DNA of 64,000 nt, taken from the NCBI GenBank assembly GCA_022448525.1, contig JAKVCX010000007.1, positions 199,035 to 263,034 on the forward strand, read 5' to 3'. This DNA is from Tenacibaculum sp. Lineage in GTDB: Bacteria; Bacteroidota; Bacteroidia; Flavobacteriales; Flavobacteriaceae. This document shows, in pieces, positions 26,222 through 32,269 of this stretch; position 1 is the stretch's first letter; each line of letters begins with the position of its first letter. The translations under genes and the position numbers were made by a program. Below the pieces are notes generated by a model, which was not told where the DNA came from, did no database searches, and saw nothing but the letters and a program-made list of their open reading frames with translations.

Positions 26222-27463
26222 ATGAAGAATAGAAAACTTAATCAATGGTTTTGGAAATGGCACTTTATTGCAGGAATTGTTTCATTACCATTTGTGTTGG
26301 CATTGTCAATTACTGGAGCAATCTATTTGTTCAAAACTAAAGTAGAAAATCCAATTATTGAAAATATTCAGAAAATTGAACTACAAAACCAAGGAGAAAA
26401 ACTAAGTTATGATCAACAATGGGAAATAGCTCAAAAGAACTCAAAAAGGAAATTAAATTCGGTTATTATTAGTAATAAGGAACAGAGTACTGAATTTATT
26501 TCTGGAAGATTTGGAGGAAAGAAATCCATTTTTATTCACCCATATTCAGGAGATGTTTCTGGAACTTTTCAAGCAAAAGATACTTGGATGTACAAGGTAA
26601 GGAAACTTCATGGCGAATTGCTTGGTGGAAAAATAGGAACTAAAATAGTTGAGTTAATTGCCTGTTGGATGATTGTCTTAATTATTTCTGGTATATACAT
26701 CTGGTTTCCTTTTGCAAAAGGAATAAAAGGTGTTTTTACCATACGATTTAATGAAGGTAAAAGAACACTTGCAAGAGATATTCATGCGGTTACAGGTTTT
26801 TGGATTTCAATTTTACTACTCTTAATTCTTGCTGGTGGATTACCTTGGACGGATGTCTTTGGTGGAAACTTTAAGAAAGTTCAAAAGTGGACAAATACTG
26901 GATATTCAAAAACATGGAGAGGAATTGGTTTAACTTCAACTGTAAAAGAAAAGAGAATTTCCTTGGATGAAATGATCACAATTGCTAAAAATGAGAATTT
27001 GTCAGGAACAATTACTTTAGGATTACCAAAATCTCCAAAGAGTACTTTTTCAGTTTCTAATAAAACCTTCCCATTGTCAGATCAGAAAATGATACATTTT
27101 GATCAATATTCTGGAGAATTAATTAAATCTCACGATTGGAGTGATGTAGGATCGTTAATGAGAGCAAGAATGTGGTTAATGGCTTTTCATCAAGGAGAAT
27201 TCGGAGGATGGAATTGGTACTTAGTATTGGTTGTCGCAGTATTATTAACTGTAATGAGTTCTGCAGCTATATTTTCTTATCTATTTAGAAAACCAAAGGG
27301 TAAACTAGGAATACCAAAGCAACCTAAGAATTTTAGATTGAGTGCCGGTTTTATTTTCTTATTGTTAATTTTAGGAATTATATTCCCTCTCTTTGGGATT
27401 AGTGTAATGTTTATTTTCGTTTTTGATATAATTCGAAATCGGACCAATATTTTGAAAACTTAA
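26222..27463 (+). CDS. PepSY-associated TM helix domain protein (reductase-like)
   Basis: A 413-aa membrane protein of the PepSY_TM family (PF03929) with about four membrane segments: WHFIAGIVSLPFVLALSITGAIYLF near the N-terminus, IVELIACWMIVLIISGIYIWF, DIHAVTGFWISILLLLILAGG, and YLVLVVAVLLTVMSSAAIFSYLF, plus a last one near the C-terminus. Conserved His in LHGELLGG, RDIHAVTGFW and AFHQGEFGGW could bind heme. Family members beside TonB receptors act in reduction of siderophore-bound iron or related metal steps. The 151-bp gap before it holds a repeat pair. Confidence 0.85.
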   Translation: MKNRKLNQWFWKWHFIAGIVSLPFVLALSITGAIYLFKTKVENPIIENIQKIELQNQGEKLSYDQQWEIAQKNSKRKLNSVIISNKEQSTEFISGRFGGKKSIFIHPYSGDVSGTFQAKDTWMYKVRKLHGELLGGKIGTKIVELIACWMIVLIISGIYIWFPFAKGIKGVFTIRFNEGKRTLARDIHAVTGFWISILLLLILAGGLPWTDVFGGNFKKVQKWTNTGYSKTWRGIGLTSTVKEKRISLDEMITIAKNENLSGTITLGLPKSPKSTFSVSNKTFPLSDQKMIHFDQYSGELIKSHDWSDVGSLMRARMWLMAFHQGEFGGWNWYLVLVVAVLLTVMSSAAIFSYLFRKPKGKLGIPKQPKNFRLSAGFIFLLLILGIIFPLFGISVMFIFVFDIIRNRTNILKT

Positions 27464-27550
27464 GATTTTCACAAAAAATTAATAATAAATAAGAGTAAGG
27501 ATAGTTAATTTTAGAGACCAATTCCTTAATTATAATTAAAACGATCAATC

Positions 27551-28093
27551 ATGAAAAAATCAATTTTATCAATTTTAGTATTTGCTGTTGCTTTAGTATT
27601 TTCTAATGATGCATTTGCTCAAAATTTTAGAAAAATAGATAAAAGTCCAATGGATGCTGCAGCATATCCTGTAGATTGGAAAAACCCAGATAAATTAGCA
27701 AAAGTAGTTTATAGCCGTCCTCAGTTAAAAGGAAGATCTTTAGATAAATTAGCTCCAAAAGGAAAAGTTTGGAGAACAGGAGCAAATGAAGCAGTTGAAA
27801 TTACTTTTTATAAAGATGTTACATTCGGAGGTAAGCCTGTAAAAGCAGGAACTTACACATTATTCACAATTCCTGGAGATAATGAGTGGACAGTTATTTT
27901 AAGTACTGCAAGAAATGTTTGGGGAGCTTATTTTTACAACGAAAGTGAAGATGTTGTAAGAGTTATGGCAAAAGTTTCAAAAGCTAAAAGCACTTTAGAA
28001 GTATTCTCAATGGCGTTTGATGGAAAAGGAAATGACGCTAACCTTTACATGGGATGGGGAGATGTTTTAGTTTCAGTTCCAGTAAAAGGTTAA
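27551..28093 (+). CDS. DUF2911 family secreted protein
   Basis: A 180-aa protein with signal peptide (MKKSILSILVFAVALVFSNDAFAQ) and the DUF2911 signature VYSRPQLKGRSLDKLAPKGKVWRTGANEA, followed by a beta-rich C-terminal half (AGTYTLFTIPGDNEWTVILS). Function unknown; abundant in Bacteroidota, predicted periplasmic. It follows the PepSY gene by 87 bp and ends at a strong terminator, so it may close the metal cluster or be separate. Confidence 0.88.
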   Translation: MKKSILSILVFAVALVFSNDAFAQNFRKIDKSPMDAAAYPVDWKNPDKLAKVVYSRPQLKGRSLDKLAPKGKVWRTGANEAVEITFYKDVTFGGKPVKAGTYTLFTIPGDNEWTVILSTARNVWGAYFYNESEDVVRVMAKVSKAKSTLEVFSMAFDGKGNDANLYMGWGDVLVSVPVKG

Positions 28094-28115
28094 AAACAAT
28101 AGCTTATATAAAATC

Positions 28116-28147
28116 AAAAAGCCTGAGCAAATGCTCAGGCTTTTTTT
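28116..28147. terminator. Intrinsic terminator after DUF2911, shared with DUF5777
   Basis: GCCTGAGC (28121-28128) / GCTCAGGC (28133-28140), loop AAAT, flanked by A-run and T-run. It separates two convergent genes and can work both ways. Confidence 0.88.
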
Positions 28148-28160
28148 GTTGTCAAGTTTA

Positions 28161-29063
28161 CTACAATTTGTTTTTACTGGTATGCAAAACAAAAGTAGCG
28201 TTAAATCCAAAATGGAAATTTCCATCGTGGAAGTTGAAATTATTTGTGGTTTGAGTAATAAACGCATCTTCAGCAAAAGTTCGAGCATTGGTCATATGAA
28301 ACTGTAACATTAAATGACTTAGTTCCCAATTTACACCTACCATAAAAGGATTATAAGTTTTAATCGATTTAACTGGATTGAATACTGAATAATATTCTGA
28401 AACAATTGAAACATGTCCTCCTACTTTATAACGCCCACCAAAACCAATTCCATATTGTGTTCCAGGATTATTACTCATTGGAGCTTCACTTCGTGTAATT
28501 AAAAACGGACTTACTTGAAGTGATAATTTTGGATTAAATTTTCTGGCAATTAAAACTTTTGAAGTAAAACTATAGTTATTTGAAGATGAGTTGCCTCCAT
28601 ATAAGCTTTTACTCATCATATTGTCTGTCATAGATATGGTTTGTAAAGCAACCATGCTAAATGGATTTCCTTTTTTCGTTTGCTTCAAAAATTTATACTT
28701 CACATATCCATCAGCAATTTCATCCCAAGTACTATAACCTACTCCGATAGTAAAATTATCAGAAATGGCATAATCTAAACCAAAGCGCATATTTACTTCA
28801 TCGGCAAGGAAAAACTGAGTTTCTCCTGTTGGTCTATTCCAGTATCTATTATACCAAGATATTTCTAAAGCACCTTTTTTACGAGTTTCTACAGAATGAC
28901 CTAAACCAAGTCTGGTTGTTTTAAAAGTAGCCATTTCATATGTTGGATTTTTAGGATATTCTTTGTCTAGTTTATCCAATAATCCTTGCGCTTCAATAGA
29001 AAATGGTAGGAAAGCTACAAATGCTGAAAAGTATAGGGTTCTAATTATTTTCATAAGGTTCAT
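28161..29063 (-). CDS. DUF5777 family outer-membrane beta-barrel protein
   Basis: About 300 aa; a second Met three codons in (29054) is an alternative start. Signal peptide (MKIIRTLYFSAFVAFLPFSIEAQ), then a repeated beta-strand pattern ending in HFGFNATFVLHTS. The segment ALEISWYNRYWNRPTGETQFFLAD and repeated G-rich strands match DUF5777 barrels of Bacteroidota, which are often encoded with YceI proteins. It overlaps the YceI gene by 23 bp (13 bp with the later start), so it is translationally coupled to it. Confidence 0.8.
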   Translation of the reverse strand: MNLMKIIRTLYFSAFVAFLPFSIEAQGLLDKLDKEYPKNPTYEMATFKTTRLGLGHSVETRKKGALEISWYNRYWNRPTGETQFFLADEVNMRFGLDYAISDNFTIGVGYSTWDEIADGYVKYKFLKQTKKGNPFSMVALQTISMTDNMMSKSLYGGNSSSNNYSFTSKVLIARKFNPKLSLQVSPFLITRSEAPMSNNPGTQYGIGFGGRYKVGGHVSIVSEYYSVFNPVKSIKTYNPFMVGVNWELSHLMLQFHMTNARTFAEDAFITQTTNNFNFHDGNFHFGFNATFVLHTSKNKL

Positions 29064-29586
29064 ATTGGAAATTAAATTTTACAAGTACAATTTTAGCGAT
29101 GTTATTTGAAAGAATCGGAGGGATTTTTATATGAAAATCCTTAACTGTTAAATTAAATTCTCCTGATATGTTATAACTATTATCTGTTTTTTGAATCTTC
29201 GTTTTTATCTCAATCTCTTTTGTGATTCCGTGAATAGTAATTTTTCCTTTTATAAGTTGAACTTGTGGTCCGGCATTCTCAAGTCCTTCAAGTAAAAATC
29301 CTTCAAAAGTAGCCTTTGGATACAAATCAGATTCTATATAACTTTCATTAAAATGTTCGTGCATTAAGTCCTTTTTAAAAACAAAAGCACGCATTAACAT
29401 AGTTGCGGCAATTTCTTTCTTGTCGAAGTCAAGAATACTGAGTACTTGGTTGTTTTTGGCTTCTATGTCTTCTACGGTCGCATATGAGAAAAAAGTAACC
29501 TGTCCTTGTCTGGCAATAAATTGCTGAGCCAAAATGGTTCCTAAGTTCAAAAACAATAATAGTAGTAAAAGTCGTTTTTTATTCAT
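29041..29586 (-). CDS. YceI family protein
   Basis: A 181-aa secreted lipocalin-like protein: signal peptide (MNKKRLLLLLLFLNLGTILAQQ) then the YceI beta barrel (ARQGQVTFFSYATVEDIEAKN; LYPKATFEGFL; IKGKITIHGITKEIEIKT; GEFNLTVKDFHIKIP). YceI proteins bind isoprenoid/amphiphilic ligands in the periplasm. It lies between the OB-fold lipoprotein gene (8-bp overlap) and the DUF5777 gene, and opposite a LytTR regulator gene. Confidence 0.92.
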   Translation of the reverse strand: MNKKRLLLLLLFLNLGTILAQQFIARQGQVTFFSYATVEDIEAKNNQVLSILDFDKKEIAATMLMRAFVFKKDLMHEHFNESYIESDLYPKATFEGFLLEGLENAGPQVQLIKGKITIHGITKEIEIKTKIQKTDNSYNISGEFNLTVKDFHIKIPPILSNNIAKIVLVKFNFQYEPYENN

Positions 29587-30010
29587 GTTGATTAGTTAAA
29601 TCTATAAAACAATTTAAGAGTATTACATCTTTTAAATATCCTTTACAAATACCTTTTATGTGTATGAGTTGATTTTTCTTTATTTGTTTCAGTTGCTCTT
29701 GCTCACAATCGTTTAAATCGCAAATAATCCCAGCATCTGAGTCTGTTTCTAAAATAATAGTAAGTCTATTATTGAGTTTACTAATATCTTTCACTTTTCC
29801 GAATACTTCTATTACTTCGTTTACATAAGTAGTATTTGCCAGTTGCTCATTTTCGGAAAACTCTTTGATAAGATCGTTTGAAGCAACTACAAATTTTGGA
29901 GTAACTCCTTTGACTTTATTTTGGTATGAACATCCTGTAATTAAAGAAGTCATACAAACCATAGAAAAAACAAACATCCACTTGAGAAAAATAGGAACAT
30001 TTTTATACAT
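29579..30010 (-). CDS. OB-fold (tRNA_anti-like) lipoprotein
   Basis: About 143 aa from the ATG at 30010; a TTG 24 bp upstream is less likely because it lies in a palindrome. The N-terminus MYKNVPIFLKWMFVFSMV leads to SLITGCSY with a lipobox Cys. The remainder (VNEVIEVFGKVKDISKLNN, IICDLNDCEQEQLKQIKKNQ, IHIKGICKGYLKDVILLNC) fits the tRNA_anti-like OB-fold domain. Overlaps the YceI start by 8 bp; three-gene envelope operon with YceI and DUF5777. Ligand unknown. Confidence 0.75.
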   Translation of the reverse strand: MYKNVPIFLKWMFVFSMVCMTSLITGCSYQNKVKGVTPKFVVASNDLIKEFSENEQLANTTYVNEVIEVFGKVKDISKLNNRLTIILETDSDAGIICDLNDCEQEQLKQIKKNQLIHIKGICKGYLKDVILLNCFIDLTNQHE

Positions 30011-30019
30011 AGTGTTATA

Positions 30020-30040
30020 TTTACTTTGATTCAAAGTAAA
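30020..30040. promoter_or_regulatory. 21-bp perfect palindrome upstream of OB-fold lipoprotein gene
   Basis: TTTACTTTGA (30020-30029) and TCAAAGTAAA (30031-30040) are exact reverse complements around one central base. It sits 10 bp upstream of the ATG at 30010, in the region between two divergent genes, as a transcription factor operator would. Confidence 0.5.
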
Positions 30041-30075
30041 CTAATTATTTTTACAATCGAATGATAATTTTATTC

Positions 30076-30110
30076 GAAAAGGAAAATAAAACGATGAAAA
30101 GGAAAATAAA
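30076..30110 (+). promoter_or_regulatory. Direct repeat pair upstream of LytTR gene
   Basis: GAAAAGGAAAATAAA occurs at 30076-30090 and 30096-30110, 20 bp apart start to start. LytTR-domain regulators typically bind two direct repeats about two helical turns apart, and the next gene encodes one, so this is a candidate autoregulatory site. Confidence 0.45.
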
Positions 30111-30138
30111 CTGGTTTAATTATTTGTAGTTTTATCGT

Positions 30139-31332
30139 ATGAGAAAAGATTCTTTATACCTGTTTACAGTTTTAGCAATCACTTTAGTGTTTTTGGTGAT
30201 TTCTGTGTTTGGAGCTCAATATTTTATTAAAGCAAGTGCGAACCAATTAATAGAAGTACAAGTTGAAACAAGTAAAAGAGAAGCGAATGAAATAGCGAGT
30301 ATTATTAATTTTCAATTGGAAAATAATGCTGATAAAGAAGGAGTTTTAAAAAATTTACAAGAAACAATTCTTGGAACTGATACGAATGCTTGGTTTATCT
30401 CAGTTTTAGATTGGTCGGGAAAAAAGGTTTGTCACCCGAACAAAACTAAATTGGGTGAAATTGAAAATTCAAATCCCGATTTATTAGAGTCCTTAAAAGA
30501 GAAAAATAATTCCGAAGATCTGTACGATATTGTTGCTGCTAATAAATCATCAAATGAAAATTATGCTGAGGTAATTCATACGGCTGCAATAAAGAGCACA
30601 GATTTACTGGTAGCTGCAAATGTTAATGTTAGTAGTATTGATAAGCAACTACAACAGCTAAAAAGAAACTTTTATTTAATTTTCTTGATTATGGGTGTTT
30701 TAGTAATTGTGCTTTCTTCAGTTGCAGTTCGTGTTATTGGAAGTAGATATGAAAAACACTTGGAATCAAAGTATACTTCATTAGAATCAGAGGTAATTAA
30801 TTTATCAAAGCTGAATACTGACTTAGTAAATTATAAAGAGAAGAAGGAAAAACAACTTATTGAAGAAAGAATTACAGCGGAAGAAGAACTACGAAAATTG
30901 GCAGAAGCTAAAGTCGAAGAAAAGGTTGAACTAAAAGAAGAAAAACATAAGCAAGAGGAAGTGGTTGAAAAACTACCAGAAACTTCTGAGTTTAATAGAA
31001 AAAGAATACTTACCTATATGCGTAATGAATTGGTTCCTGTATTAATTAGTGAAATCGCATATGTTTATACAGAGAACACAATTACCTATGTAGTAAATTT
31101 CGAAGGTAAAAAATCTACTTCAAATGCAAGTTTAGATGACATGTATTCAAACTTCGACCCAACATTATTCTTTAGAGCAAATCGTCAATATATTATCAGT
31201 ATTTCTGCAATTGATAAAATTATAAAGTACGGTAAAAGTCAGCTTAAAATTATACTGAATTCAAAGGTAAGTGAGGAAATCATTATAAGTAAAAATAAGG
31301 CTGCTGAATTTAAGCAATGGCTAAATATGTAA
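30139..31332 (+). CDS. Membrane-bound Cache-sensor LytTR transcriptional regulator
   Basis: A 397-aa one-component regulator. Order: TM1 (about 7-29), a periplasmic Cache-like sensor domain of about 140 aa (WFISVLDWSGKKVCHPNKTK, VAANVNVSSI), TM2 (about 180-203), a long charged coiled coil (about 205-280, rich in Glu/Lys), and a C-terminal LytTR DNA-binding domain (about 285-397; PVLISEIAYVYTENTITYV, LFFRANRQYIISISAIDKI). No kinase or receiver domain is present, so signal and output are in one membrane protein. It is divergent from the OB/YceI/DUF5777 operon, its likely target. Confidence 0.85.
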   Translation: MRKDSLYLFTVLAITLVFLVISVFGAQYFIKASANQLIEVQVETSKREANEIASIINFQLENNADKEGVLKNLQETILGTDTNAWFISVLDWSGKKVCHPNKTKLGEIENSNPDLLESLKEKNNSEDLYDIVAANKSSNENYAEVIHTAAIKSTDLLVAANVNVSSIDKQLQQLKRNFYLIFLIMGVLVIVLSSVAVRVIGSRYEKHLESKYTSLESEVINLSKLNTDLVNYKEKKEKQLIEERITAEEELRKLAEAKVEEKVELKEEKHKQEEVVEKLPETSEFNRKRILTYMRNELVPVLISEIAYVYTENTITYVVNFEGKKSTSNASLDDMYSNFDPTLFFRANRQYIISISAIDKIIKYGKSQLKIILNSKVSEEIIISKNKAAEFKQWLNM

Positions 31333-31478
31333 GTTTTTTCAAGTCGATTTTTTCCTTTTTAACCCATTTTTCATTTGCTTCGACAAGTTTAGTAGTTTAC
31401 TAATAACAAGTGTTATAGTTATTTGTTTCAGGATAATTTAATTATCAAAAGATACTATAATATTAAAACTTGGAAATT

Positions 31479-31580
31479 ATGACTACGAGACTGTTAAATC
31501 GATTAAAGGGATTATTAAAAATTAGCTATGAAGTATTGTTAGAATGTGCGAGAGCTGCCAGTTACGTAAAACAGCGCTAG
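31479..31580 (+). CDS. Candidate 33-aa small protein
   Basis: ATG to TAG encodes a 33-residue basic, amphipathic-helix-like peptide (starts MTTRLLNRLKGLLKISYE, ends ASYVKQR). It follows the LytTR gene by 146 bp on the same strand and precedes a direct repeat. Evidence is limited to composition and an A-rich region before the ATG; it may be chance or part of a non-coding transcript. Confidence 0.3.
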   Translation: MTTRLLNRLKGLLKISYEVLLECARAASYVKQR

Positions 31581-31588
31581 TTGTTTCA

Positions 31589-31620
31589 ACGTAATTTTTT
31601 CCCTTTAAAACGTAATTTTT
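31589..31620. repeat. Direct repeat ACGTAATTTTT with 21-bp period
   Basis: ACGTAATTTTT at 31589-31599 and 31610-31620. The 21-bp spacing equals the geometry of LytTR binding sites, and a LytTR gene lies just upstream. Candidate regulatory site for a downstream transcript. Confidence 0.35.
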
Positions 31621-31674
31621 CATCGTTCAACAATATTTACGTCTTTCACTATTACATTTCTTATTTCTTTGTAA

Positions 31675-31694
31675 TATAATTGAAACCAATTATA
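31675..31694. repeat. 8-bp inverted repeat
   Basis: TATAATTG (31675-31682) and CAATTATA (31687-31694) around AAAC. Could be an operator or an RNA hairpin in a transcript ending at 31807. Confidence 0.35.
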
Positions 31695-31774
31695 GTCTAT
31701 ATTGTTATTTATAAATGAATTATGATTGTCGGAATTGTTTGAAGTGAACCAAGAAAACAATTTCTTGCTCTTAA

Positions 31775-31807
31775 AGGATGACACTTTGCTCGGTGTCATC
31801 TTTTTTT
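31775..31807 (+). terminator. Orphan intrinsic terminator
   Basis: GATGACAC (31777-31784) / GTGTCATC (31793-31800), 8-nt loop, followed by seven T. No annotated plus-strand gene ends nearby, which points to an untranslated or very short transcript. Confidence 0.65.
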
Positions 31808-31823
31808 ATGAATGAGTTTTAAT

Positions 31824-31856
31824 AAAAAGAAACCGTCGGGCAGACAGTTTCTTTTT
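31824..31856 (-). terminator. Terminator after Cys-rich GG-leader peptide gene
   Basis: AAGAAACCGTC / GACAGTTTCTT stem with one mismatch, A-run on the plus side (T-run when read on the minus strand), 14 bp past the stop of the 31870-32070 gene. Confidence 0.6.
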
Positions 31857-31869
31857 TACAATCAAATTA

Positions 31870-32070
31870 TTAGAATGCACAAATACCAGAAATATATAAT
31901 GGCGTTCCATTATTATCAATGGTAAGTCCACATCCGGTACTACAAGGAGGACAATCACTATCTGAGTCACATTGCAGTAACTGTGGCTGACATCCAAAGA
32001 AACCTCCATTGATTTCTTTTTGATCTTTCTTAGAGAGTTCTTTTCCTAAGTTAAAAATTTGATTTTTCAT
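31870..32070 (-). CDS. Double-glycine leader Cys-rich peptide (bacteriocin/natural-product precursor-like)
   Basis: A 66-aa peptide: a 23-residue leader (MKNQIFNLGKELSKKDQKE then INGG) ending in Gly22-Gly23, the classical ABC-peptidase cleavage site, and a 43-residue core with six Cys (27, 34, 40, 43, 47, 64) and acidic/Ser residues (CDSDSDCPPCSTGCG). This architecture is that of exported bacteriocin-like peptides common in Bacteroidota. No modification enzyme, ABC transporter or immunity gene is adjacent, so secretion would depend on machinery elsewhere. Activity unknown; disulfide-rich core is inferred. It has its own terminator. Confidence 0.72.
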   Translation of the reverse strand: MKNQIFNLGKELSKKDQKEINGGFFGCQPQLLQCDSDSDCPPCSTGCGLTIDNNGTPLYISGICAF

Positions 32071-32211
32071 AATGGTGAGGGTTAAAGTTTATTTCTTGTA
32101 AATTAGAAATTTACACTTAAATTTTAATCAGGAAAACCACTCAATTTGAGTATAAAATGTTTATCATTTTTACAAAAGATAAAATTACTTTTCACTTACC
32201 AACGAGAGTTG

Positions 32212-32219
32212 TAAATTTG
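32212..32219 (+). promoter_or_regulatory. -7 promoter element for leuS
   Basis: TAAATTTG fits TAnnTTTG, 50 nt before the leuS ATG. Confidence 0.55.
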
Positions 32220-32269
32220 CGCCTTTAATCGCGTGTTATTACTCGTAATAGCAAGAATAATTTTAAAAG

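Larger units (their letters stand above)
31333..31869. other. 537-bp gap: possible 33-aa ORF, repeats, palindrome and orphan terminator
   Basis: No long gene. It holds T-rich tracts, a possible 33-codon ORF (31479-31580), a direct repeat (31589-31620), an inverted repeat (31675-31694), an intrinsic terminator facing right (31775-31807) with no matching gene, and a hairpin serving the peptide gene on the other strand. A small RNA ending at 31807 is possible; no exact TAnnTTTG was found in front of it. Confidence 0.4.

Noticed and set aside
27441..27475. TGAAAA / TTTTCA hairpin at the end of the PepSY gene as a terminator
   Set aside because: Only 6 bp of A-T pairs and no clear T-run.
30061..30129. 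22-codon ORF upstream of the LytTR gene
   Set aside because: It consists largely of the direct repeat and shows no protein-like pattern.
31334..31372. Three TTTTTTC tracts after the LytTR gene as regulatory repeats
   Set aside because: Periods are irregular (14 and 18 bp) and T-tracts are common in this DNA.
31621..31798. 59-codon reading frame on the minus strand
   Set aside because: It starts inside the orphan terminator stem, is Asn/Lys/Ser-rich like random AT-rich DNA, and has no promoter.
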